A DNA stretch of 64,000 nucleotides from PALSA-188 sp050746185 (GCA_050746185.1 JBOGLA010000018.1:1-64000), one strand, 5' to 3'; counted from the stretch's first letter, positions 53,409 to 61,996 are shown. Numbers and translations: made by a program. The notes: generated by a model not told the origin, from the sequence alone.

Positions 53409-53852
53409 ATGGAAGACATCGCGCACATGGTTTCAGCTTCGCTTGCCCGCCACGGCTTTGTCACCCAGGTGGATCATCGCCGTTTGCAGTGGTCACAGTG
53501 GTCCCGGTGCGAATCAAGCTTCAGCGTTTTGCTGGCTCCCAGCAAACCTGGGCTTTTTGCCCTGGCCGAGCAACAAGCCGCTGTTGGCGACAAGCGAATT
53601 CTCGCCTTATTTCAAATTTCCGAAACCGAAGACTTGGGCATGGCCTTAGCTCGTTTGTTCTTGCCCAATTCATCCGGTCGGGATCGCTTATTAACGAGAC
53701 CATGCTTCGTCCGGTATGCAGTAATAGAAGATGCCGATCAACGCCGGGCTAGCTATTGCTCTCTGCAGGAAGTTAAGGAAATACCTGACAACCTGACGGT
53801 ACACAATTTTGCAGAATCGGAAGACGACGCGCTGCCTGCGACCGGGACTTAA
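53409..53852 (+). CDS. Hypothetical protein upstream of nrdJ
   Basis: A 147-residue soluble protein without signal or membrane segment. Its central part, RILALFQISETEDLGMALARLFLP, is strongly amphipathic. I do not recognise a named domain. The last 13 codons and 90 bases of downstream sequence are repeated, diverged, starting at 53988. It lies upstream of nrdJ in the same direction. Confidence 0.6.
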   Translation: MEDIAHMVSASLARHGFVTQVDHRRLQWSQWSRCESSFSVLLAPSKPGLFALAEQQAAVGDKRILALFQISETEDLGMALARLFLPNSSGRDRLLTRPCFVRYAVIEDADQRRASYCSLQEVKEIPDNLTVHNFAESEDDALPATGT

Positions 53853-54117
53853 GAAGCCCCCTGCGACTCGAAACTGGGAACTGAGAACTGGTTTCTGCCT
53901 TCAGCCACTTAAATGACGTGAGGGTGCTTTGGAAGGCAGCTTTACGGAAAACGCGGTCAGATTGTCAGGTGATGATCAGACAGCATAATTCGGAAGGTGA
54001 CATTCCGCTGGTTGCAACCGGAGCTTAAGAAGTTTCCTGCGACTGGGAACTGGACACTGAGAACTGGCTGCTGCCTTCATCCGCTTGAGTGGCGTGGCTG
54101 CGGCGCTTTGGAAGGCA
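53815..54117 (+). repeat. Diverged tandem duplication of a gene end and its 3' flank
   Basis: Copy one (53815-53938) contains the end of the preceding gene, including its TAA, then CCTGCGACTC, an AACTGGGAACTGAG-type tract and GCTTTGGAAGGCA. Copy two (53988-54117) repeats the order, including SEGD...ATG-like codons and an in-phase TAA at 54026. Both contain a short-period tract based on AACTG. The 331-bp gap before nrdJ is made almost entirely of these copies. Confidence 0.65.
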
Positions 54118-54183
54118 ATGTCATCTAATAATTAACCGAACTTTTTAGCAGGCGGGCCCCAGAGTCCGCGGGAGAACGACGCA

Positions 54184-57168
54184 ATGCCGGATACAACTAC
54201 CAAAGAATCCCTCAACCTAACCACGACTGCCCCGCCCGCTAAGAAATCATCCGGACTGAGCTTCCGCCGCCTCTTCACCAAGGCCGGCGTTTCTCCTTTC
54301 GACGAAATCGAATGGGAACTCCGTCTCGCTCAAATCACCGATGCGAAGGGCAACGTGATCTTCGAGCAGAAAGACGTCGAGACCCCCAAAGATTGGTCCA
54401 TGACCGCGACCAATATCGTGGCCAGCAAATATCTTCACGGAACACTGGGAACTCCAGAGCGCGAGTCCGGCGTCCGCGCCTTAGTCACTCGTGTCGCCGA
54501 AACTATTCGCGACTGGGGAATGTCGCAGGGATATTTCAAATCACAAGAAGACGGGGCAACTTTCCACGACGAACTGGTGCACATTCTCGTCCGCCAATAC
54601 GCCGCATTCAACTCGCCGGTCTGGTTCAACGTGGGCTGCGACCGCATCGAGACCAACTCTGACGCGCAGAACTGGCACTGGAACCCGGTCGCGGGCCGCG
54701 TCGAGTTTGGAGTCACCGGATACAAGACTCCCCAATGCTCCGCATGCTTTATCAACTCAGTGAAAGACTCCCTGGACTCGATCCTCACCCTCGCCAAGAC
54801 CGAAGGCATGCTCTTCAAATGGGGGTCCGGTACCGGAACGAATTTGTCTTCGCTGCGATCTTCCACTGAAGGCCTCAGCGGCGGAGGCACCGCCAGCGGC
54901 CCGCTCAGCTTCATGAAGGGATTCGACGCCTTCGCCGGCGTCATCAAGTCCGGCGGCAAGACGCGACGCGCCGCCAAGATGGTGATTCTGAACATCGAGC
55001 ATCCCGACATCGTTGACTTCATCGAATGCAAGAGCAAAGAAGAAGCTAAGGCCCACGCGCTGATCGCCGCCGGCTACGACGGATCGTCGCCCGATTCCGA
55101 CGCCTATTCCTCCATTTTCTTCCAGAACGCCAACAACTCCGTTCGCGTCACCGACGACTTTATGTACGCCGTCATGCGCGATACCGATTTCAGCACTCGT
55201 GCCATCCGCGACGGTCGCCCCATGCACACCTTCAAAGCCAAGGACCTACTTTATAAAATTGCTGACGCCACCTGGCGCTGCGGCGACCCCGGCATGCAGT
55301 TCGACACCACAACCAATCGCTGGCATACCTCGAAGAACACCGATCGCATCAACGCGTCAAACCCATGTTCTGAATACATGTTCCTCGACGACTCAGCCTG
55401 TAATCTCGCGAGCTTGAACCTGCTCAAGTTCGCGCCCAACGGGACTTTCGATGCCGAAGCCTACCGCCACGCCGTGGACATCCTGATCACCGCGCAAGAA
55501 ATTCTCGTTGACAACGCCGGATATCCCACGGAAATGATCGGCAAGAATTCCCACGACTATCGTCCCCTCGGCCTGGGATACGCAAATCTCGGCGCCTTGT
55601 TAATGGCCGCCGGCTTGCCTTACGACTCCGATGCAGGACGCGACTACGCCGCCTGCGTAACCGCCATCATGTGCGGCGAAGCCTATCTGCAATCCTCAAA
55701 GATCGCGGAACTCTGCCCGCCATTAATTCCAGCAACTGAGCCGACGAAACGAGGCCTTTCGGAAACGAATCTCGGGGAAAACGTCATGCCCGGAGGCGCA
55801 TGCCCCGGCTGGTACATAAACCGCGAACCTTTCCTCGACGTCATCCGCATGCACCGCGCCTCCGTCAACAACATAAATAAAACCAATGTCCCCGCCCCGC
55901 TCTATGAGGCTTCAAAATCCACTTGGGACGAAGCCCTCGCCCACGGCGAAAAGCACGGCTATCGCAACGCCCAAGTAACCGTCCTCGCCCCCACAGGCAC
56001 TATTGGGTTCATGATGGATTGCGATACGACCGGAATTGAGCCGGACCTGGCGTTGGTGAAGTACAAGAAGCTGGTCGGGGGCGGGATGATTAAGATCGTC
56101 AATCAGACGGTTCCTACTTCTTTATTTAAGTTGGGATACACGCACGATGAGACTGACAAGATCGTCAGCTACATTGACGCTACGGGCACGATTGAGGGCG
56201 CGCCGGAAATTAAGGACGAACACCTGGCCGTATTCGATTGCTCGTTCAAGCCTTCGAAGGGGACTCGGTCCATCCATTACATGGGGCATCTCAAGATGAT
56301 GGCGGCGGCGCAGCCGTTTATCTCCGGGGCGATTTCGAAGACGGTGAACCTACCGGAGAATGCTTCCGTCGAAGACATCATGGAGGCGTATCTCCAGGCG
56401 TGGAAACTTGGCCTGAAGGCCGTAGCCGTCTATCGCGATGGATGCAAGAAGTCGCAACCGCTGAGCGCGGCGGGAAGCACGACGGCTCTGAGCAGAAAAG
56501 AAGATCGTGTAGGCGCGAGCGTCCCGCTCGTGCAACAAGAAGAAGCAGGCCTTACCGGTCCTCCGCGGGCGGTGCGGCACCGCCTGCCGGAAGAGCGCGC
56601 TTCGGTCACCCACAAATTTGAAGTGGGAGGCCACGAGGGCTACATCACAGTTGGGCTTTATCCTGACGGATGCCCCGGCGAGATCTTCGTGACCATGGCC
56701 AAAGAAGGCTCCACGGTTTCGGGGCTCATGGACAGTTTTGCTTGCGCCATTTCTATCGCGCTGCAACACGGCGTGCCTTTGAAGCTCATGTGCGAGAAGT
56801 TCGCGCATACGCGCTTCGAGCCCAGCGGATGGAGCAAGACTCCGGAAATCGGATTCGCCAAATCCATCATGGACTACATCTTCCGCTGGCTCCAGTTGCG
56901 TTTTCTGACCGGCCAGCAGCAGATGCTGTTCGATACGCTGCGGCCGAAGCTGTCAGCAGTCGGCTCTCAGCTATCAGAAGACATAGATCATGTGGGGCGG
57001 GCGCCCTCGCCCGCCATCTCCAGCGGCTCGGTTCATGCGGCGGATGCGTTATCCAACATCGTGGATTTAGGAGACGCCCCCACCTGTAGCTTCTGCGGAA
57101 GCATCATGACCCGCAACGGAAGCTGCTACAGATGCATGAGCTGCGGCAGCACCAGCGGGTGCAGCTAG
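54184..57168 (+). CDS. nrdJ: Adenosylcobalamin-dependent (class II) ribonucleotide reductase
   Basis: Makes deoxyribonucleotides using a B12-derived radical. Conserved segments include FNSPVWFNVG, PQCSACFINSV (redox cysteine), FKWGSGTGTN, NPCSEYMFLDDSACNLASLNL, and the C-terminal Cys-rich tail with CSFCG and CYRCMSCG. 994 residues. Two in-frame repeat-derived inserts lie in the linker region: about 775-800 (a GTAG-foot hairpin) and about 925-960 (a CGGGCG/CGCCCG hairpin next to an AGCTATCAG-type tract). The last 34 codons exist again, intact and with only synonymous differences, at 57778-57882. Confidence 0.95.
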   Translation: MPDTTTKESLNLTTTAPPAKKSSGLSFRRLFTKAGVSPFDEIEWELRLAQITDAKGNVIFEQKDVETPKDWSMTATNIVASKYLHGTLGTPERESGVRALVTRVAETIRDWGMSQGYFKSQEDGATFHDELVHILVRQYAAFNSPVWFNVGCDRIETNSDAQNWHWNPVAGRVEFGVTGYKTPQCSACFINSVKDSLDSILTLAKTEGMLFKWGSGTGTNLSSLRSSTEGLSGGGTASGPLSFMKGFDAFAGVIKSGGKTRRAAKMVILNIEHPDIVDFIECKSKEEAKAHALIAAGYDGSSPDSDAYSSIFFQNANNSVRVTDDFMYAVMRDTDFSTRAIRDGRPMHTFKAKDLLYKIADATWRCGDPGMQFDTTTNRWHTSKNTDRINASNPCSEYMFLDDSACNLASLNLLKFAPNGTFDAEAYRHAVDILITAQEILVDNAGYPTEMIGKNSHDYRPLGLGYANLGALLMAAGLPYDSDAGRDYAACVTAIMCGEAYLQSSKIAELCPPLIPATEPTKRGLSETNLGENVMPGGACPGWYINREPFLDVIRMHRASVNNINKTNVPAPLYEASKSTWDEALAHGEKHGYRNAQVTVLAPTGTIGFMMDCDTTGIEPDLALVKYKKLVGGGMIKIVNQTVPTSLFKLGYTHDETDKIVSYIDATGTIEGAPEIKDEHLAVFDCSFKPSKGTRSIHYMGHLKMMAAAQPFISGAISKTVNLPENASVEDIMEAYLQAWKLGLKAVAVYRDGCKKSQPLSAAGSTTALSRKEDRVGASVPLVQQEEAGLTGPPRAVRHRLPEERASVTHKFEVGGHEGYITVGLYPDGCPGEIFVTMAKEGSTVSGLMDSFACAISIALQHGVPLKLMCEKFAHTRFEPSGWSKTPEIGFAKSIMDYIFRWLQLRFLTGQQQMLFDTLRPKLSAVGSQLSEDIDHVGRAPSPAISSGSVHAADALSNIVDLGDAPTCSFCGSIMTRNGSCYRCMSCGSTSGCS
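56509..56533 (+). repeat. GTAG-foot hairpin in frame inside nrdJ
   Basis: GTAG (56509-56512) and the stem GCGCGAGC/GCTCGTGC (one G-T pair) with loop GTCCC. It encodes VGASVPLV, a stretch not expected in the family, between the catalytic body and the conserved ERASVTHKF segment. Confidence 0.6.
56996..57015. repeat. CGGGCG-stem hairpin in frame inside nrdJ
   Basis: Perfect 8-base stem GGCGGGCG/CGCCCGCC with loop CCCT, encoding GRAPSPA in the linker before the Zn-binding tail. It has the same stem core as the hairpins at 10000, 23054 and 31420. Just upstream (56953-56975) is an AGCAGTCGGCTCTCAG-type tract. Confidence 0.55.
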
Positions 57169-57175
57169 GGATCGT

Positions 57176-57199
57176 GTAGCGCGGACACTCCTGTCCGCG
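57176..57199 (+). repeat. GTAG-foot REP-like hairpin after nrdJ
   Basis: GTAG (57176-57179), then a perfect stem CGCGGACA/TGTCCGCG with loop CTCC. It is followed at about 57213-57238 by a second imperfect hairpin (ACGG...CCGT region). Confidence 0.6.
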
Positions 57200-57287
57200 A
57201 GGGTTGACTCGATGGAGGGACGGACGTTCCCGCCCGTCAAGCGGAGCAAGGTTCTCAGAGGTTCTTGACGACTAGCGGTGCTCGTAA

Positions 57288-57518
57288 ATGCACTTCAAGA
57301 TTGTCGGGCCGATATCAGACGTGGAGTCCTTCGCCTCCGGTACTGGGATCAGAGAACGCAAGCGACTGTGGAAAGCCTATGGCAAGAGTCGTTGGAGGAA
57401 ACTGAAAGGCATAGCTGACATCGAATTTTCCGATGGTACGATATGCCAGGCAGAAGTTCACTGGTATGAAGCTCATGGGATCGGCGCGAAAGAATACAAA
57501 ATCAAGCGGATTGTCTGA
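57288..57518 (+). CDS. Small hypothetical protein, first of a coupled pair
   Basis: 76 residues, basic, with SRWRKLKGIADIEFSDGT followed by AEVHWYEAHGIGAKEYKIKRI. This conserved-looking pattern recurs in uncharacterised small proteins of diverse bacteria, from memory. The ATG follows a purine-poor stretch. The stop is one base before the next ATG, so the two are translationally coupled. It could be one half of a toxin-antitoxin-like pair, but there is no direct sign of that. Confidence 0.65.
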   Translation: MHFKIVGPISDVESFASGTGIRERKRLWKAYGKSRWRKLKGIADIEFSDGTICQAEVHWYEAHGIGAKEYKIKRIV

Positions 57519-57519
57519 C

Positions 57520-57759
57520 ATGAAGCTGGACGTCAAGAAGCGCGAAGCCCGCTTTGTGCTCTGCGTGCAGAATAAGGACTATCCTGCATCGCTTGAGACG
57601 CGCAAGGTTTATCAACTGCTTTCAGACGAGGATGCCTCGAAGCACGGCCAAGTCCGCATCATTGACGAGTCGGGCGAGGACTATTTGTATCCGGAAGACT
57701 ATTTCGTGCCGATAAAACTGCCGCAGGCAGCGGAGAGGGCAATGTTGCGGGCGATCTAG
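57520..57759 (+). CDS. Small hypothetical protein, second of a coupled pair
   Basis: 79 residues from the ATG at 57520: KLDVKKREARFVLCVQNKD, then IIDESGEDYLYPEDYFVPIKLP. It is acidic in its second half. Similar small proteins are widespread and unnamed. The longer frame from 57433 overlaps the previous gene and is rejected. It lies inside the nrdJ-end cassette. Confidence 0.7.
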   Translation: MKLDVKKREARFVLCVQNKDYPASLETRKVYQLLSDEDASKHGQVRIIDESGEDYLYPEDYFVPIKLPQAAERAMLRAI

Positions 57760-57776
57760 TCTTTGCTGTCGCGCTC

Positions 57777-57884
57777 GGATTTAGGAGACGCCCCAACCTG
57801 CAGCTTCTGCGGAAGCATCATGACCCGAAACGGAAGCTGCTACCGGTGCATGAGCTGTGGGAGCACCAGCGGGTGTAGCTAGGG
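57777..57884 (+). pseudogene. Orphan copy of the nrdJ C-terminal end
   Basis: It encodes the same 34 residues as the end of nrdJ (DLGDAPTC...GCS) and the TAG, with no start or body. Differences from the functional copy are CCC/CCA, TGT/TGC, CGC/CGA, AGA/CGG, TGC/TGT, GGC/GGG and TGC/TGT, all synonymous. It therefore diverged while it was still under protein-level selection. It is not expected to be expressed as protein now. Confidence 0.8.
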
Positions 57885-57987
57885 TTGAGGAGTCGCAAAA
57901 GTTTCGGATTGCCGATTTTTGTTTGTACCGATTTCAGTCAGTACAGTAAACAAGGGCCCTAAAACCAAAATTCGAAGACGTACTGTG

Positions 57988-58019
57988 AGGGGGTCACGGC
58001 ACGCCGTGGCTCCCTTTTT
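57988..58019 (+). terminator. Intrinsic terminator upstream of the OLD-family gene
   Basis: The stem GGGGTCACGGC/GCCGTGGCTCCC (one G-T pair and a small mismatch) is followed by TTTTTGTTTT. It ends the nrdJ/cassette transcript. The rest of the gap 57885-58090 is AT-rich with no gene. Confidence 0.75.
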
Positions 58020-58090
58020 GTTTTGTCGTTGAAGTGCGGGGGCGTGAAGTGCGTTTGAAACGGTTCGAAGTCAACAATTTCAAGTAACCT

Positions 58091-60038
58091 ATGCGCATCG
58101 AAAGCGTTGCCGTGAAAAACCTGCGCTGCATTAAAGACAGCGTCGCCTACTTCGGTGACTACACTTGCCTAGTCGGCCCAAACGGGAAAGTCTACCTTTC
58201 TACACGCACTGAACATCTTCTTTCGCCACGTTGAGGATGCCAAGACTGACGTGACCTCGCTGACATCCGAGGATTTCCACCTGCACGATACAACTAGCCC
58301 GATCGAGATAGCTGTTACTTTTGCGAACCTGTCCCCAGAAGCAGAGGAGGACTTCAAGGATTACGTACGTCAAGGGAAGCTGATTGTCTCTTCTCAGGCG
58401 CCGTTCGACAGCAAATCGAATCGGGCAGAAGTTAAGCAATATGGACAGCGGCTGGGGATGGCGGCCTTCAAACCCTTCTTCAAGGCATACGGTGACGGAA
58501 AGCTTGTCGCCGATCTGACGGCAGCATTCGAAGCCATCGAAAAAAACGTCCCTGAACTGGCAGCAAAGAAGTCCAAGAAGACCAAGCCCGCGATGTATCA
58601 AGCGTTGCGCGACTTTGAGGCTGAAAGGCCCGACCTATGTGAAGTCATTCCCAGCGAGGACCAATTCTACGGCGTTAGTAAGGGCGCAAACCGACTGGAG
58701 AAGTACGTCCAGTGGATATTTATTCCCGCTGTGAAGGACGCGACAGAGGAACAATCAGAAACAAAAACCGGCGCACTTGGCAAGCTCTTGGCGCGAACGG
58801 TGCGTGCGAAAGTCAATTTTTCAGCGACGGTGGACGACCTAATTGCGAAGGCGAGGCAGCGATATCAGCAGATGCTGGACGACAACGAAAAAGCATTGGC
58901 TGATGTCTCGGACGCTCTCCAGAAACGGCTTGCGGAATGGGCGCATCCTGACGCAACTTTGAGAGTTGCCTGGCAGCAGGATTCATCGAAGGCGGTTAGG
59001 GTCGATCTGCCTCTCGCAGGCATTATCGCGGGAGAGAGCGGCTTCGAGGGCAATTTGGCACGTTTCGGGCACGGCTTCCAGCGTTCTTACCTGCTTGCCC
59101 TCTTGCAGGAACTTGCCAGCGGTGACGATAAGACGGCGCCCACTCTGATCCTAGGATGTGAGGAACCTGAGCTATATCAGCACCCCCCTCAAGCTCGCCA
59201 CCTTGCGGGCGTTTTCGAAAGACTTTCGGAAGATAACGCGCAAATCATAGTAACCACGCACAGCCCATATTTTGTAAGCGGAAAGAATTTCGAAGGTGTT
59301 CGAGTTGTCCGGCGCAGCTTCGACGACAACTATGCCTATATTCTCAGGTATTCGTATGCGGAGACTGCGAAGCGCTTTGCTGAAGTAGTCGGTGAGCCTC
59401 TGAAGGAAGACTCTGCAATGCTGTCGAAAGTCCATCAGGCCCTTCAGCCCGCTCTGAACGAGATGTTTTTCACGCAGCGGCTTGTGCTGGTCGAAGGCCT
59501 TGAGGACGTAGCTTATATTCACTCTTGGCTCGTACTTACCGAACGCTGGGAAGCGTACCGTCGCAGCGGGTGCCACGTTGTCCCGGTAAACGGCAAAAGC
59601 GAGATGATCCGGCCGATAATCATTGCTCAAGGTTTGGGAGTTCCCGTGTTTGCCGTCGTGGACGCAGATGGCGACAAGATCAACAAGCCAGAAAATCGAA
59701 CCCGCCACCATCGAGACAATCTCGCGTTAATCCGCCTGTTCAAGGGCGACGAAAACAATTTGTTCCCCATCGCACCCGTGTGGCTTGACAATTTTGTGCT
59801 GTGGCCCTCCGATCTCGCCGACACCCTCAAACGAGAATTCATTGTTGCCCTCGGGGTCCAGGGGGCTGAGCAGTTCGAGCATATGCACAATCGGGCATGC
59901 GAGGAATGCGGCCACGCGGGCGATCTTGCGAAAAACGCAGTGTACATAGGCAATTTGGTTACATCGCTCAAGGAGGCGGGAGTCACCTCCAAAAGCCTCG
60001 ACCAGCTGTGCGAGAGAATCATCGTATTTGGAGCTTAG
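58091..60038 (+). pseudogene. OLD-family ATP-dependent endonuclease, frameshifted in the Walker A motif
   Basis: The natural start is the ATG at 58091 (RIESVAVKNLRCIKDSV...), which runs to GPNG at 58183. There the frame breaks: five bases of the expected GPNGAGKST codons are missing, and the protein continues in another frame from GKSTFLHALN at 58185. The rest is complete: an ABC-signature-like FGHGFQRSYLL, Walker B-like LGCEEPELY, the switch histidine in THSPYFV, and a TOPRIM domain with LVEGLEDVAY and VVDADGDK. OLD nucleases act in phage defence. Either it is a recent pseudogene or there is a sequence error. Confidence 0.8.
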
Positions 60039-60107
60039 GCGACGTGGCGCTGGCCCCTGGATCGCACCTTATAAACCAACAGCTTCTTCGAAATGAGGTT
60101 CTAACGA

Positions 60108-61409
60108 ATGAAAAGCTCTGACAAAGGTTCCGGCGACAGTATTAAATGTCCCAAGTGCGGCGAGCTAATTCCAATCACCGAAACCCTCCAGAACCAGCTA
60201 ACCGAACAAGCGCGTGCAGAAGTAAGAAGAGAGCTAGCGGGTGAGCAGAGGGCTCTCGTTGCAAGGGAGAGGGAGATCCAGACCAAAGAAGCCGAGCTGC
60301 AAAAGGCTGAACAAGGCATTGAAGATCGCCTTGCGAAACGACTGGCAGTTGAGAAGGCAAAACTCTCCACAGACGCGTTGCGGAAAGCCCGCTCTGAGGT
60401 TTCGCTGCAGATGAACGATTTAGAGGCTGATGCCGCCGAAAATGATCGTAAGCTCCAGGAGGCACAAAAGAAAGAGCTTCAACTGCGTAGGGAAAAACGT
60501 GAGCTGGAGACAGCCAGACAGTCTCTTGAATTGGATGTTGCACGCAGGGTCGATGCCGAGCGCCAAAGTATCCGTGAGGAAGCCTTGACGCAAGCCGCCG
60601 ACCAGCACCGGCTAAAGGACGCCGAGAAGGACCAAAAGCTGAAAGATGCTTTGAGAATGAACGAGGAGCTGACCCGGAAACTGCAACAAGGGTCGCAGCA
60701 GACTCAAGGGGAAGTTCTAGAGCTCGAACTCGAGAGCCTACTTCAAGAGTGTTGCCGTCTGGATGAAATCCTCCCTGTGCCTAAGGGAGTGCGCGGGGCG
60801 GATGTCCTTCAAAAGGTAAACAACCGGTTCGGAGTTTGCTGCGGTCTGATTATTTGGGAGGCAAAGCACACAAAGAACTGGAGCGATGGCTGGGTTTCAA
60901 AGCTGAAGAATGATCAACAGCAGGCCAGGGCTGACGTGGCGGTGCTCGTAACGGATGTTCTTCCTAAGGACATTGATTGTTTCGGGAAGAAGGACGGTGT
61001 CTGGATTACGACCCCACGATACGTGCCCGGCCTTGTCGTGGCGCTCCGCGTGACCTTAGAAGAAGTAGCAAAAGCAAAGCGTACGGTTGCAAGTAAAAAC
61101 GAGACCGTCGAGGCACTTTACAATTACATGACGGGCCCGGATTTCACGAACCGCGTGGAGGCGATCATGCGGGCTTTCATCGGAATGAAAGAAGAACTGG
61201 ACGAAGAAAAACGCGTCACGACGCGACGCTGGACCAAACGCGAAAAACAGCTCGAACTCGTAATCCTGAATACGAGCGGCATGTACGGAGAGCTTCAAGG
61301 GCTGGTCGGCACGTCATTGAAGCCAATCGCATCCCTCGAATGGGGAGAAACCGATGACCCGGATGGAGCGGGTCTTACGCTGGCTGCCGAGGCGGAAGAC
61401 ACTCCGTAA
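60108..61409 (+). CDS. DUF2130 coiled-coil protein with a nuclease-like core
   Basis: The N-terminal zinc-ribbon-like CPKCGELIPI is followed by a long coiled coil (about 25-205, Glu/Arg/Lys/Gln-rich). A globular DUF2130 domain follows, with WEAKHTKNWSDGWVSKLKNDQ and VAVLVTDVLP. The W-E-x-K spacing and following strands recall PD-(D/E)xK nucleases. 433 residues, intact. It starts 69 bases after the OLD-family gene, in the same direction, probably in one transcript. Function is not established for the family. Confidence 0.8.
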   Translation: MKSSDKGSGDSIKCPKCGELIPITETLQNQLTEQARAEVRRELAGEQRALVAREREIQTKEAELQKAEQGIEDRLAKRLAVEKAKLSTDALRKARSEVSLQMNDLEADAAENDRKLQEAQKKELQLRREKRELETARQSLELDVARRVDAERQSIREEALTQAADQHRLKDAEKDQKLKDALRMNEELTRKLQQGSQQTQGEVLELELESLLQECCRLDEILPVPKGVRGADVLQKVNNRFGVCCGLIIWEAKHTKNWSDGWVSKLKNDQQQARADVAVLVTDVLPKDIDCFGKKDGVWITTPRYVPGLVVALRVTLEEVAKAKRTVASKNETVEALYNYMTGPDFTNRVEAIMRAFIGMKEELDEEKRVTTRRWTKREKQLELVILNTSGMYGELQGLVGTSLKPIASLEWGETDDPDGAGLTLAAEAEDTP

Positions 61410-61684
61410 GGTGCTGAATAGCGATGTGCTACCCCTGCGGGGCGTGAGTCGGGTTGCTGGCTGTATCGGCATGGCTGAAACCATGCCCTTCCCAAGACCG
61501 TCAAGGTCAAAGATCGCGGACGAGGGCGTCCGCGCTACACGAGCAGCAGATTCCTCACAAATAAGTTGTTCGGAATGACAATTTATTTGATCGATCAGTT
61601 GCGGTATTGAGAGAAACGCGGAGTCCCCTTCAGCAGGTTCATGGGCGGCTTTCCCTACGTGAAGCCACTTTTTTACGGATGTCT
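61410..61684. repeat. Repeat-filled gap with a GTAG-foot hairpin and palindrome fragment
   Basis: On the minus strand GTAG (61538-61535) precedes a perfect stem CGCGGACG/CGTCCGCG (61534-61515). At 61549-61580 GCAGATTCCTC...CGGAATGACA is a diverged copy of the TGTCATCCC palindrome. No gene is apparent before the VapB operator. Confidence 0.5.
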
Positions 61685-61704
61685 ATGTGTAACAATTTAC
61701 ACAT
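61685..61704 (+). promoter_or_regulatory. Palindromic operator of the orphan vapB
   Basis: ATGTGTAA-CAAT-TTACACAT is a perfect palindrome of 8-base arms that ends inside the vapB ATG (61703). Like the operator at 8632-8664 it overlaps the start codon, which fits autorepression by the antitoxin. Confidence 0.6.
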
Positions 61705-61996
61705 GACCACCAACCTAGCCCTGGACGACAAGCTGATCGAAGCCGCGCGCAAAGCTGGGAATCACCGGACTCAGAAAGATGCGGTGACCGCCGCACTCGC
61801 GGAGTATGTCCAGCGGCGCAAGCAACTGCGCACTCTGGAAGCTTTTGGCGGATTTGAGTTTGATCCCGCATACGACTATAAAGCCGAGCGCCGACGGAGG
61901 CGTGAAGAACGCAAGGTCCCCTTCGGCAAGCTCAGGGCAGGCTCTCGACTTCGCTCGGGATGGCAGTTTGGGAGAGAAAAAATCCCGCATCTATAA
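61703..61996 (+). CDS. VapB-type antitoxin (type II) without toxin, repeat-derived tail
   Basis: From the ATG at 61703 the protein begins TTNLALDDKLIEAARKAG, then AVTAALAEYVQRRKQL: the ribbon-helix-helix DNA-binding part of the DUF2191/VapB family. FEFDPAYDYKAERRRR is the normal toxin-binding region. From about 61915 the frame runs into the CCTTCGGCAAGCTCAGGGC repeat, so the last 25 or so residues are not native. No PIN-domain gene follows. The insertion probably removed the toxin. Confidence 0.7.
   Translation: MTTNLALDDKLIEAARKAGNHRTQKDAVTAALAEYVQRRKQLRTLEAFGGFEFDPAYDYKAERRRRREERKVPFGKLRAGSRLRSGWQFGREKIPHL

Larger units (their letters stand above)
57063..57884 (+). mobile_element. Cassette at the 3' end of nrdJ flanked by 108-bp gene-end copies
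   Basis: Copy A (57063-57170) is the functional end of nrdJ. Copy B (57777-57884) repeats it, including the TAG and three bases after. They differ at 8 of 108 bases, in 7 codons, and every difference is synonymous. Between them are a GTAG hairpin and two small genes (57288-57518, 57520-57759). The pattern fits an element that integrated at the gene end and supplied a replacement end, leaving the host's original as copy B. An old duplication with deletion is the alternative. No integrase is present. Confidence 0.6.

Noticed and set aside
53845..54117. Cobalamin-riboswitch-like pieces before nrdJ (CTGCGACTG, GCCACT, GGAAGGC in order)
   Set aside because: The conserved core upstream of the B12 box is absent, the pieces occur in a tandem duplication with an AACTG-type tract, and GCCACT is not kept in the second copy. 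Chance resemblance is more likely. A covariance-model search would settle it.
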